Below are positions 52,059 to 60,564 of a DNA stretch of 64,000 nt, piece by piece (positions within the stretch are counted from its first letter, which is position 1; each line of letters begins with the position of its first letter). Source of the stretch: an uncultured Campylobacter sp. (GTDB lineage: Bacteria; Campylobacterota; Campylobacteria; Campylobacterales; Campylobacteraceae). Under the pieces are notes generated by a model, which was not told the DNA's origin, made no database searches, and was given only the letters and a program-made list of their open reading frames with translations. A program made the position numbers and the translations under genes. The DNA is taken from NCBI RefSeq assembly GCF_938015785.1, contig NZ_CALLWC010000024.1, forward strand, positions 1 through 64,000, read 5' to 3'.

Positions 52059-53906
52059 TCACAGCGCAAACGCCAAAATCAGCAAAATGAAAGATCCCAA
52101 AACCATCCACCTTAAATTTGCGCTCAAATCTCCGCTATTGCTTACGCGATCCGCTCCTTCGCCGCTTTTTACCGCGATGCGAGCGATCAGATCGACGCTG
52201 GCGTCTATGATCGCGCCGTCGCATTTAGCGCAGATCTCGCTAAGCTTAGCGTATCCGCGCACGATCACGCGCTCGTAAATTTGCGGGATAAAATACTGAG
52301 CGATCAAAATTTTATAAAATTTGCAGTTCTTTAAATTTTGGCTAAATTTGCCCTTGCCGTATGTCCAAATCGTGCCGACCGCCACCGCGCTTATCATCGC
52401 TAGCGTTATGGCGATCAAAATTACCTCCACGCCGTGCGGGATCGAAGCTTTAAAGCCCGGCAGTATGCTAAGCACGAACTCAGCAAAATCGTGCTCGAAA
52501 AAGCCCGCGATCACTGCAGGCACGGCTAGCACGCCCATCGCGATGAGGGCAAAGCCTTTCGCCTCGTGCGGATGGTGGGTAAATTTTTGCTTACCGAAAA
52601 ACACGAGCATTATCAGACGCACGCTGTAAAACGTCGTCATCGCAGCGCCCGCAAACAGCAGCGCCCAGATAAAATACGCGTCCGCGCTCCACGCCGCTTC
52701 TAAAATTTTATCTTTTGAGAAAAAGCCCGCAAACGGATAAAATCCGCAAAGCGCAAGCGAGCCTATGCACATTAAAATCGCCGTAGGTCGCATAAACTTA
52801 TATAATCCGCCCATATTTTGGATATTTAGATCGTCTTTCATCGCGTGCATTACGTTGCCCGCTCCCAAAAATAGAAGCGCCTTGAAAAACGCATGCGTCG
52901 CCAGATGAAACAGCGCGATCCAATACGCCCCGAGCCCCGCAGCTACGAACATATAGCCAAGCTGCGAAAGCGTGGAGTAAGCGATGATCTTTTTAAGATC
53001 GTTATGAACCAGCGCCATCGACGCCGCAAAGACCGCCACGAAAGCGCCCAAGCAGACGATAAAGCCGCCTACTTCGGGCGCGAGCGCGAAAATCGCGTTT
53101 GCGCGGATCACCAGATAAACGCCCGCCGTAACCATCGTCGCTGCGTGAATAAGCGCAGATACGGGCGTCGGACCCGCCATCGCGTCGGCAAGCCAAGTAT
53201 GGAACGGAAACTGCGCGCTTTTGCCCATCGCGCCGATAAATAAAAGCGCGGCGATCAGAGTTAAAATTTCAGGCTCCAAGCCCGCTGCGTTCGCAAACAC
53301 CACTTCGTACCGCAACGAGCCGAAATTTAAATAGATCAGAAAAATTCCAAGCAACATCCCAAGGTCTGCGATGCGGTTCATTATGAAAGCTTCGTTGGCG
53401 CACCAGCTGTAATTGCTCCTGTCGTACCAAAAGCCGATCAGCAGCCACGAGCAGAGTCCGACCCCCTCCCAGCCGATGAAAAGTCCTAAAAAATTATCGC
53501 TCGTTACCAAAACCAGCATCGAAAAAACGAAAAGCCCCAGGAAGCTGAAAAATTTAGCGAAGTTTTCATCATCCCACATATAGTAGATCGAGTACACGTG
53601 CACGACGCTGGATACGATACCTACGACCACCATCATCACCGCACTTACGCTATCGATAAGAAAGCTAAATTTTGCGTCCAAAAATCCCGTGCTTATGAAA
53701 TCGGCTAAATTTACGCTGATTAGGCGGTTGTCAGAGACGAGCTCCATCAAAGCAAGCGACGCGATAGTACTTAAAATCACCAGCGCCGAGCAGACTACGC
53801 CAATAAACATCTTATCTTTGGCGCGAATGAAAACGCCTGCGAAGATCGCCGAGGCAAGCGGTGCGAAAAGGGCGATTAAGAGCCATACAAAAACGGTATC
53901 AAGCAT
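52059..53906 (-). CDS. nuoL: NADH-quinone oxidoreductase subunit L
   Basis: Largest antiporter-like subunit of complex I (615 residues), with the long lateral helix at its C-terminal end. Core motifs: FSFLIDSVSAVMMVVVGIVS, GWEGVGLCSWLLIGFWYDRS, FPFHTWLADAMAGPTPVSAL (lysine and histidine of the proton path nearby) and LVHNDLKKIIAYSTLSQLG. It overlaps nuoK by 8 bases. Length and motifs are normal, with no low-complexity insertion, unlike nuoN. Confidence 0.96.
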   Translation of the reverse strand: MLDTVFVWLLIALFAPLASAIFAGVFIRAKDKMFIGVVCSALVILSTIASLALMELVSDNRLISVNLADFISTGFLDAKFSFLIDSVSAVMMVVVGIVSSVVHVYSIYYMWDDENFAKFFSFLGLFVFSMLVLVTSDNFLGLFIGWEGVGLCSWLLIGFWYDRSNYSWCANEAFIMNRIADLGMLLGIFLIYLNFGSLRYEVVFANAAGLEPEILTLIAALLFIGAMGKSAQFPFHTWLADAMAGPTPVSALIHAATMVTAGVYLVIRANAIFALAPEVGGFIVCLGAFVAVFAASMALVHNDLKKIIAYSTLSQLGYMFVAAGLGAYWIALFHLATHAFFKALLFLGAGNVMHAMKDDLNIQNMGGLYKFMRPTAILMCIGSLALCGFYPFAGFFSKDKILEAAWSADAYFIWALLFAGAAMTTFYSVRLIMLVFFGKQKFTHHPHEAKGFALIAMGVLAVPAVIAGFFEHDFAEFVLSILPGFKASIPHGVEVILIAITLAMISAVAVGTIWTYGKGKFSQNLKNCKFYKILIAQYFIPQIYERVIVRGYAKLSEICAKCDGAIIDASVDLIARIAVKSGEGADRVSNSGDLSANLRWMVLGSFILLILAFAL

Positions 53907-54222
53907 CCGGCCCGTCCTTAGAAGGATTTTTAAAATTTACGAAACTGTCAAGTTCGATGCTGCCTGTTTTCTTATACCACAAGATGAGCAGCCCAAGTCC
54001 CACGGCCATCTCGCTCGCGGCGATCGCTACGATGAAAAGCGCAAAAATTTCGCCGTTTATATTGTCGTAAAATTTCGCCACGGCGACGAGGACTAAATTT
54101 GCGGCGTTTAATAAAATTTCGCTCGAAAAAAAGAGCATTATCAAATTTCTTCGCTTCATCATACCCGCAAGCCCGAGCCCAAACATCATCGCAGCGACGA
54201 TCAGATAGTGATTTAGACCCAT
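53899..54222 (-). CDS. nuoK: NADH-quinone oxidoreductase subunit K
   Basis: Small membrane subunit (107 residues, usual about 100) with three spans and the conserved glutamates in the middle ones (SSEILLNAANLVLVA and AIAASEMAVGLGLLI), which are part of the E-channel. Starts MGLNHYLIV. One base separates it from nuoJ, and it overlaps nuoL by 8 bases, so the three are co-translated. Confidence 0.95.
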   Translation of the reverse strand: MGLNHYLIVAAMMFGLGLAGMMKRRNLIMLFFSSEILLNAANLVLVAVAKFYDNINGEIFALFIVAIAASEMAVGLGLLILWYKKTGSIELDSFVNFKNPSKDGPDA

Positions 54223-54223
54223 T

Positions 54224-54751
54224 TTATCCCTCGCTCTCTTCGTAGCTTAGGCTCGCGTCCATCTGCTTATGCGCAAGCACGATAGCGCAGATCATCGCCA
54301 CGAGCAGCATCACGGCAGCAAGCTCGAAAATCGCCAGATATTTCGTAAAGATAATCATCCCAAGCGCCTCGGTATCGTCGGTGTTTAAAATTTTAAGTGT
54401 TTCTACGTTGTTTGCGACTACCGCGCCGAGCACGATAATCACGAGCAAAAATGCGATCACGCCGCTAAGCGCGAAAAATAGCCTTGCCCCCTTTTTCGGC
54501 TCGCTTACGTTTTTATCCGCGCCCAAAAACATCAGGGCAAAGCCGTAAAGCACGATCACGGCGCCAGTGTAGACTATGATCTGCACTACGCCCAAAAACT
54601 CCGCATCCAGCAAAAAGAAAAATCCGCTCATAAAGACCATGCCGCCGGCCAGCGCGCTAAGGGCGTAAAGGACGTTTTTGCTAAAAACGCTAATGCCGAA
54701 AAGCGCCAGGCAAACCGCGCTGAAAAAATAAAATGCAAGCGTTTGTATCAT
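54224..54751 (-). CDS. nuoJ: NADH-quinone oxidoreductase subunit J
   Basis: Membrane subunit (175 residues) with five spans. The family signature is VVQIIVYTGAVIVLYGFALMF near the middle, whose third helix shows the pi-bulge region, and the N-terminal LSALAGGMVFMSGFFFLLDAEF. It overlaps nuoI by 4 bases. No insertion. Confidence 0.95.
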   Translation of the reverse strand: MIQTLAFYFFSAVCLALFGISVFSKNVLYALSALAGGMVFMSGFFFLLDAEFLGVVQIIVYTGAVIVLYGFALMFLGADKNVSEPKKGARLFFALSGVIAFLLVIIVLGAVVANNVETLKILNTDDTEALGMIIFTKYLAIFELAAVMLLVAMICAIVLAHKQMDASLSYEESEG

Positions 54752-55956
54752 TGCTCCTCCCCCTGCGCTGAGGAATCCGGCGCGGAGCTTTGCGTGGAAT
54801 TCTCGGCGTCCGCGGCGGAATTCTTTTTGGAATTTGTCTTAGATTTTTTACCTCGCGCGGCGGAACTCCCCGCGTCTTGTATGGCGGAATTTTCTTTAGA
54901 ATTTTCCGCAGAATCGCCGTCCGTAGCAAGACCGCCCGTGGAATTCTCGACGTGCGGCGCAACCGAATTATCTTTAAAATTTTTACTTTGAGCGGCGGAA
55001 TCGTCGGCGCTCTGCGGAGCGAAATTTTCTTTAGAATTCTCCGCCAAATTTTTACTATCCATAGCGGAATCTTCGGCGCTTTGAGAAGCGGGGTTTTCTT
55101 TGGAATTCCGCTGCGAATCAGGCGCGGAATTTTGAGCGTCCGTAACGGAATTTTCTTTAGAATTTTCGGCGTCCGCGGCGGAGCTTTCCTTTAAGCTTGC
55201 CCGCCCAACGTCTTGCCGCTCGATTAAAATTTCGCCGCTTAAGCCCGCGCCCTTTGAAAATAGAATTTTATCACTAGCGGCACCCTCTTTTTTAGAGCTT
55301 TCCGCGGCGCTTTTTAAATTTAAATCCGCGCTCTTTAAGTTTGGCTCGTCGCTTGCGGCGTCGCTTTTTATATAGGCGTTCGGCGTCACCTTGATCCGCG
55401 CGCCTGCGTTTTCATCCAAGCTGCCGTAGCCCGCAAACTCCTGCGCCGCGCCGTTTAAGCATAAATTTTCGCCTCGGATCAAAAGATCCTCTTTGAAGCC
55501 GTAATACGCTCGCTGTTCGCTCGCAAGCTCATATTCGCAGCCGTGCACGATAGCGATCTCGGGGCAGACGTCCGCGCAGAGCCCGCAATAGACGCAGCGC
55601 CCTAAATTTATCGAGTAGTTATCTACCTTTTTGCGGCCGTCGGCGCCGAGGCTGGTCTCCATCGCGATACAGTTTGCCACGCAGATCTTCTCGCACAAGC
55701 CACATCCGATGCAGCGTTCGCTGCCGCTTTCAAGCAGGCGCATAAGCTTGTGCACGCCGCGGTATCTAGGCGGCATGACAAATTTTTCCATAGGATATCG
55801 AAGCGTATGCGAGCCGCCGCGCTTAAACATATTTTTTAGAACAACCCACAGCCCCACGAAAAGCTCGCCGCTAAAGGTGCGGGCTAGGAATCTGCGAAGC
55901 TTATCGCCGCCGGATTTAATAGGGGCTCGTTTATCGATCTGGGCGTATCTTGCCAT
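54748..55956 (-). CDS. nuoI: NADH-quinone oxidoreductase subunit I with a long repetitive C-terminal tail
   Basis: Peripheral-arm iron-sulfur subunit carrying clusters N6a and N6b. The two 4Fe-4S motifs are CIGCGLCEKICVANC (about 82-96) and CVYCGLCADVCPEI (about 121-134). The globular part normally ends near residue 190-200; the gene runs on to 402. The tail is Ser/Asn/Ala/Glu/Asp/Lys-rich with repeated ENSKENS-type units. An unbroken frame and an overlap with nuoJ at the stop show that the tail is translated, unless a sequencing error extended it. No membrane span. Confidence 0.92.
   Translation of the reverse strand: MARYAQIDKRAPIKSGGDKLRRFLARTFSGELFVGLWVVLKNMFKRGGSHTLRYPMEKFVMPPRYRGVHKLMRLLESGSERCIGCGLCEKICVANCIAMETSLGADGRKKVDNYSINLGRCVYCGLCADVCPEIAIVHGCEYELASEQRAYYGFKEDLLIRGENLCLNGAAQEFAGYGSLDENAGARIKVTPNAYIKSDAASDEPNLKSADLNLKSAAESSKKEGAASDKILFSKGAGLSGEILIERQDVGRASLKESSAADAENSKENSVTDAQNSAPDSQRNSKENPASQSAEDSAMDSKNLAENSKENFAPQSADDSAAQSKNFKDNSVAPHVENSTGGLATDGDSAENSKENSAIQDAGSSAARGKKSKTNSKKNSAADAENSTQSSAPDSSAQGEEQ
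54751..55368 (-). repeat. tandem-like repeat forming the NuoI tail
   Basis: About 610 bases with at least five copies of a unit centred on GGAATTTTCTTTAGAATTTTC (as seen on the plus strand) at about 54817, 54889, 55019, 55090 and 55147, separated by GC-rich linkers of variable length. On the coding strand it is GAAAATTCTAAAGAAAATTCC, read as ENSKENS. Confidence 0.72.
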
Positions 55957-55966
55957 CGTACCCTCC

Positions 55967-56962
55967 TTAAACGATCGCTAGCGCGGTAATTAGCACGCAA
56001 GCAAGAGCTAACGGCATGCAGACTTTCCAGCAAAGCCCCATCAGCTGATCGGGGCGTAGATGCGGCCACGCCGCGCGCGCCCATAGGAAGCAGAAAAACA
56101 CGAGGCTTGATTTTAACACCATCATAACACCGCCGGGGATAAACCAAAACGCGTTAAATCCGCCCAAAAACAGTAGCGTCGTAACGACGGAGTAGGTTAT
56201 GATATTGGCGTACTCGCCGATAAAAAACATACCCCAACGCATGCCAGAATACGCCGTACCGGCGCCCGCTACGATCTCGGTTTCGTTTTCGGTAAGGCAC
56301 AGCGGCGTGCGGTTACACTCGACGAAAGCGGCGATCAGAAATAGCGCGAAGCAGACGGGCTCTTTCCAGATAAACCACTTGTCAATACCGCCGCTTTGCG
56401 CGCTTACGATGTCTATAAGCGAGAGTGAGCCCGTGATCATCACGATAGGGATCAGGCTAAGCCCGTTTATCACCTCAAAGCAGGTAATCTGCAAAAACGC
56501 GCGAAACGCGCCTATAGTGCCCCATTTATTGTAGCTCGCGAGCCCTCCGATCAGCAGTCCGTAAACGCAGGTGCCGCTAGCTCCGAGTAGGAATAAAATT
56601 CCCACATTTATATCGCTTAAAATCGGCTGTATCGTCCGCCCGCCGATCGTAAACTCCGGTAGCAGCGGCACTACCGAAAGTGCCACGAAAGCTCCCGTAG
56701 CCGAGATTATCGGCGCGATTTTAAAAAGAAGCTTATTCGCCCGCGCAGGGATAGCGTCCTCTTTGGTAAAAAGCTTTATCATATCCGCGCCCACCTGCAA
56801 AAGTCCCGCAGGCCCGACCATAGAGGGTCCGATCCTGCGCTGCATAAAGGCAAGCACCTTACGCTCGGCATAGGTCGCAAGCCCTGAGAGCAGCGCGATG
56901 ACGGCTAAAATCACGAGCGCCTTTAAGATGGTGGCTACGAAATAAAATGCACTATCGCTCAT
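55967..56962 (-). CDS. nuoH: NADH-quinone oxidoreductase subunit H
   Basis: Membrane subunit that forms the quinone site with NuoB and NuoD, 331 residues and about eight spans. Motifs: YAERKVLAFMQRRIGPSMVGP, FTKEDAIPARAN, LSDINVGILFLL, and the loop TENETEIVAGAGTAYSGMRWGMFFIGEYAN (in parts), which lines the quinone channel. It overlaps nuoG by 4 bases and is separated from nuoI by 10. Confidence 0.97.
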   Translation of the reverse strand: MSDSAFYFVATILKALVILAVIALLSGLATYAERKVLAFMQRRIGPSMVGPAGLLQVGADMIKLFTKEDAIPARANKLLFKIAPIISATGAFVALSVVPLLPEFTIGGRTIQPILSDINVGILFLLGASGTCVYGLLIGGLASYNKWGTIGAFRAFLQITCFEVINGLSLIPIVMITGSLSLIDIVSAQSGGIDKWFIWKEPVCFALFLIAAFVECNRTPLCLTENETEIVAGAGTAYSGMRWGMFFIGEYANIITYSVVTTLLFLGGFNAFWFIPGGVMMVLKSSLVFFCFLWARAAWPHLRPDQLMGLCWKVCMPLALACVLITALAIV

Positions 56963-59628
56963 CTGCCCTCTCCTTTGGAATTTGAAATTTTCTCGATTTT
57001 TACGCTGACGTAGCGCGAGGTTTTGAAAAATATCTCGCCGCGCAATTTCTCATCAAAATACGGCAGATACGCCCCGCTAAAGCCTGGATCGATCTTTACG
57101 CTAGCGACGATTTCGCGCTTTAAGCTTACGAGCCCCTCTGCGCCGCTTTCGCTATTTTTATTACCGGAGGCATCGGCTTTACGAGCACCGTTTGCACGAT
57201 CCGCTTTTTTTGCATGGCTAGCGCCGCTTTTATCGTTAGCGGCACTCATTTTGCCCGCGCCGTCTGATTGATAAATTTTAACGACGTCGCCTGCGCTCAC
57301 GCCCAAGCTTTCGGCGATGCTAGGGCTTAGATACAGTGCGCCCGCTTCGCCCAGAGCGCTGCTTGCACCGCTAAATTTATTGAATTGATGCAGCGGATTT
57401 GCCTCATAGATTAAAATTTCGCCCTCGCCTGCTTTAAGCGGCACGGAAGGCGAAATTTCAAACTCCTCCTCGCTAGCGGCGAGCTCCTCGTTTCGCAGCT
57501 CATATCCGCGGTGGTTTGCGCCGCCGTTGTCGTAAAAATTTTCTAAATCGTCAAATTTAACCTGCTCAAAATCTGCGCCCAGGCTCGGCGTATAGCTGAT
57601 CGCGTGTTCCGCGCAAATTCCCAGCGCACAGGCGATGTCGTTTAGCTCATATCCGCCGTAATCAAGCGCCGCATTCGTAGGCACTACGCGCTTGTCGTAG
57701 TTCGTAAACGTGCCCTCCTGCTGCACCAAGCTAGGCGCGTCCAGATCGGCTTCCAACACGCCGAAACTAATATCGCCCGCTTCGTTGTAGCCTAGCGTCT
57801 CGCCCGCACTCATTTGCGCACTAAGCTCACAGATGAGAGCGACGCCAAGGCTGTTCGTGCGCGGCGGCACCACTAGCACTTTTAGCGGCGTGTAGCGCTG
57901 CACCAAACCCGCTAGGCGCGCGAGCGCGGCGCTATTTGGCGTGCGGATAAAATCCTCGCCGATGATGAGCGAAAAACTCTCCTTTTTAGCCAAAAGCTCA
58001 TCCACTTTCTGCTCGTCCAGCCCGAGCGCGCTGGCAAAATTTGAAATTTTACTTTCCGCGGGATTCTCGGAATTCTGTGTGGAATTTTTTGCGGGATTTT
58101 CAGCGCCATCCGCACTCGCTGAATCTTCGTCACCGCTGGCACTCGCAACGTTCTCGGCACCATTTGCCTCCGTAGAATTCCCATGATTTCGCGAACCCGC
58201 GGATTTCTCGTCTAAATTTTCCTTCGCCGCGGCGCGCGAAATTTCAAATTCCGCCGCGAGTTTCGCATCCAACCACCCAGGCAGATCGCGTCCGAATTTT
58301 TGCAAGATCCAAAGCAGGATCTGCGCCTCCAAGCCCGCGGCATGCGGTTGATGGATGAAATTTTTACTAAAGCCCTTAATGCCCTCGTCGCAAAACGGAT
58401 GAAAATAGATCCCGCTTGCTTTATTTAGCTTGCAGGCGCTGTTTACCGCATAGCCTAGATTTGGAGCGTCGCTGCGCAAAAACGTGCCGCAAACGACGAT
58501 GAAATCGCTGTTTTTAATCGTCTGTGAATCCGCATTATAAAATTTCGTGCCGCTAAGCTTAGAAAATTCGCGCAGGAATTTTTGATACGCAAGAGCTTCA
58601 TCGTTAATCAGAGCGAGCTTAAATTTTTGCCGCAAAAGCTCTAAAATCCGCGCTTCTTCGTTGGTGATGAAGCTATTAAATTTGATATTTTTGATCTCGC
58701 CGTCCTCGATGCCGCGCACGATGCGGTTAAAAACCGCTTCGTTTTTGCTCGCTCGCTCGTTTGAAAAATCCCAGCCGAAGCGCGCTCCTGCATGCAGAAC
58801 GCTAAAATTTATGTCGCTGCTAACGCGATAAATTTTTTCACGCGGCTCGCCTATGCCGCGGCGCTTCACCTCGTAATAAAGCAGTTCGCAGTCGCTGCTG
58901 TGCGGATTGGAAGCGGGGATTTGGCGCAGCTCCCAGGCGTTTGAAACGTATTTAAACGCGCGCTCTACCAGAGCCCCAGTCGGGCAGACCGCCGCGCTCT
59001 CGCCGTAGTTTACGCAATCATCATTTTCATTTACCCGCGCGATTAGGCTTTTTTGTAGCTTGTTCCACACGGCGTAGGCGTCTTTGGGCATCGCGTCCTT
59101 TTGCTCCTTGCTCGGCGCGTCTCCGCCGCGCGGGACGAGCTTAAACGCATCTACGCCCAGGCGGTCTTTCGCGGCGGTGATACAGCGCTCGCAAACGATG
59201 CAAAGGCTAGGATCGTAGCTCAAATAACCCCAATCCTGCACCTCGCGCGCCGTATCGCGGATAGCGTAGCTTTGAGCATTTGTGCGCATCAGATGGGCTA
59301 AATTTTGAAGCTCGCACTCGCCGCTTTGATCGCAAACCCCGCACGCCATCGGATGGTTGATACAATAAACCTGCGTAATCGCCTCGCGTTCGGCGTCGAT
59401 CTCGGGGCTATGGCTGTAAACGACCATGCCGTCTTTGGCTTTGGCGTTGCAGCTATAGACGCGCTTGCTGTCCGCTTCGACCATACAAAGCCTGCATGCG
59501 AGCGTCGGCGTACCGCCGCTTAGATAACAAAGCGCAGGGATAAAAACGCCGCAGCGACGCGCGACCTGCAAGATGTACTCACCCTCGTCGCACTCGCAAG
59601 CTTTACCGTCGATCGTGATCTTTGCCAT
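56959..59628 (-). CDS. nuoG: NADH-quinone oxidoreductase subunit G with two insertions
   Basis: Large peripheral subunit carrying several clusters. Start: the ATG for MAKITIDGKACECDEGEYIL with AAGG upstream. Cluster motifs: 2Fe-2S (CGVFIPALCYLSGGTPTLACRLC, in parts), His-containing 4Fe-4S (HPMACGVCDQSGECELQN) and 4Fe-4S CIVCERC. A molybdopterin-like domain follows. Two low-complexity insertions (nt 58037-58225 and 57128-57268) add Ser/Asn/Ala/Gly/Glu-rich sequence. 889 residues. With NuoE and NuoF absent, NuoG probably receives electrons from the small substitute proteins. Confidence 0.92.
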   Translation of the reverse strand: MAKITIDGKACECDEGEYILQVARRCGVFIPALCYLSGGTPTLACRLCMVEADSKRVYSCNAKAKDGMVVYSHSPEIDAEREAITQVYCINHPMACGVCDQSGECELQNLAHLMRTNAQSYAIRDTAREVQDWGYLSYDPSLCIVCERCITAAKDRLGVDAFKLVPRGGDAPSKEQKDAMPKDAYAVWNKLQKSLIARVNENDDCVNYGESAAVCPTGALVERAFKYVSNAWELRQIPASNPHSSDCELLYYEVKRRGIGEPREKIYRVSSDINFSVLHAGARFGWDFSNERASKNEAVFNRIVRGIEDGEIKNIKFNSFITNEEARILELLRQKFKLALINDEALAYQKFLREFSKLSGTKFYNADSQTIKNSDFIVVCGTFLRSDAPNLGYAVNSACKLNKASGIYFHPFCDEGIKGFSKNFIHQPHAAGLEAQILLWILQKFGRDLPGWLDAKLAAEFEISRAAAKENLDEKSAGSRNHGNSTEANGAENVASASGDEDSASADGAENPAKNSTQNSENPAESKISNFASALGLDEQKVDELLAKKESFSLIIGEDFIRTPNSAALARLAGLVQRYTPLKVLVVPPRTNSLGVALICELSAQMSAGETLGYNEAGDISFGVLEADLDAPSLVQQEGTFTNYDKRVVPTNAALDYGGYELNDIACALGICAEHAISYTPSLGADFEQVKFDDLENFYDNGGANHRGYELRNEELAASEEEFEISPSVPLKAGEGEILIYEANPLHQFNKFSGASSALGEAGALYLSPSIAESLGVSAGDVVKIYQSDGAGKMSAANDKSGASHAKKADRANGARKADASGNKNSESGAEGLVSLKREIVASVKIDPGFSGAYLPYFDEKLRGEIFFKTSRYVSVKIEKISNSKGEGR
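57128..57268 (-). repeat. second low-complexity insertion in NuoG
   Basis: About 140 bases encoding Ala/Asn/Gly/Lys/Ser-rich sequence near the C-terminus. The vocabulary is weaker than in the other insertions: only GCC/AAC-like words, few AATTTT. Confidence 0.45.
58037..58225 (-). repeat. first low-complexity insertion in NuoG
   Basis: About 190 bases with GGAATTCT, GGAATTTTTT, GGGATTTTC and GAATTCCC words, encoding a Ser/Asn/Ala/Asp/Glu-rich stretch (NSTEANGAEN, NSTQNSENPAES). Confidence 0.6.
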
Positions 59629-59629
59629 T

Positions 59630-60337
59630 TTAAACCTTAGAAATTTCTGCGAGTTCGAAATTATAACCGCCAAAGCCCTGCCCGCCCGAGCCCAAAAGCG
59701 CAATCGTGCCCTTTAGCTCCTCATCCAAAATAAATTCTTTTTCCAAATTTAAATGCGGCGTTTTGATGCGGACGCGATCGCCACCCTTGATCTTTGCGAC
59801 CATGCAAAAATACCTTCCGCCGATGAGCCGCTCGTCCGCATCGTGTTTGAAAACCACGGCGCCGTCGAAATTCTCAGGCTCTTTAAGCGGGCTTAAATTT
59901 AACCGCTCTTGTGCGCCCAAGTCCGCTCGCTCGCCGCGTAAGCTTAAAATTTTAATCTCGAACTTCGCCGCTATGAGAGATATAAAGGCTTTGATATTTT
60001 CGGCATCGGGGTGAGTTTTAATGAGCGCATCGTCGATCAAAAGCGCGTCGCAGCCGCTTTGCAGAAACTCCGCGATCTGCTCGATCTCCTCCTCGCCCAC
60101 GCTGCTTTCGCCGCTTAGATACTCTAGATCCAGATCCGCAAAATATGGCTCGTCGCAAAAACTAGCGCAGATTAACGCCAGCACGAAGCTTTGCGCGCCG
60201 ATCTCGCATTTTATCAGCTCGCCTGGAAGATGCGGATCTTGCAGCGGCGATACGCTTAAAATTTCAGCGCTCTTAAAACCTTCTGCAAGCGCGGGATTTT
60301 GCAAGCTAAGCAGCGACGCGAAATTTAAAATTTTCAT
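59630..60337 (-). CDS. complex I accessory protein in the NuoF position
   Basis: A 235-residue protein between nuoG and a small gene in the place of nuoE. Start: the ATG for MKILNFASLLSLQNPALAEG; the longer frame reaching 60367 overlaps the previous gene more. It has no flavin-binding or NADH-binding glycine motif of NuoF. In Campylobacter this pair (Cj1574c/Cj1575c as I recall) replaces NuoE and NuoF, letting complex I accept electrons from a carrier such as flavodoxin rather than NADH. It overlaps its neighbour by 4 bases. Confidence 0.8.
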   Translation of the reverse strand: MKILNFASLLSLQNPALAEGFKSAEILSVSPLQDPHLPGELIKCEIGAQSFVLALICASFCDEPYFADLDLEYLSGESSVGEEEIEQIAEFLQSGCDALLIDDALIKTHPDAENIKAFISLIAAKFEIKILSLRGERADLGAQERLNLSPLKEPENFDGAVVFKHDADERLIGGRYFCMVAKIKGGDRVRIKTPHLNLEKEFILDEELKGTIALLGSGGQGFGGYNFELAEISKV

Positions 60338-60564
60338 CCTCTCCCCTTTTTGGCGACGACCATCCAATCGACTTGGTTATATCGGATCGAGCTTAAAAGC
60401 GTGGAATTTAGCCCCTCCACCAGATCGGCGCTCTTTTGAACCGCGCTGAAATCGCCCATCTCAAACATAAAGATCATCGTCTCGCCGCGAGCGGAATTTT
60501 TTAAAATTTCGCCCATGCGGTTTAAAAATTTATCGCCCAGATGCCTCAAATCATAGCGCTTCAT
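60334..60564 (-). CDS. small complex I accessory protein in the NuoE position
   Basis: A 76-residue protein (MKRYDLRHLGDKFLNRMGE...) with no 2Fe-2S cysteine motif, so it is not a true NuoE. It lies between nuoD and the NuoF-position gene, overlapping each by 4 bases. Counterpart of the small Campylobacter gene in this place as I recall. It probably works with its neighbour as the electron-input adaptor of NADH-module-less complex I. Confidence 0.8.
   Translation of the reverse strand: MKRYDLRHLGDKFLNRMGEILKNSARGETMIFMFEMGDFSAVQKSADLVEGLNSTLLSSIRYNQVDWMVVAKKGRG

Noticed and set aside
54790..55194. Long plus-strand open frame antisense to the NuoI tail
   Set aside because: The repeat lacks stop codons in several frames; no ribosome binding site, and the protein is a shadow of the repeat.
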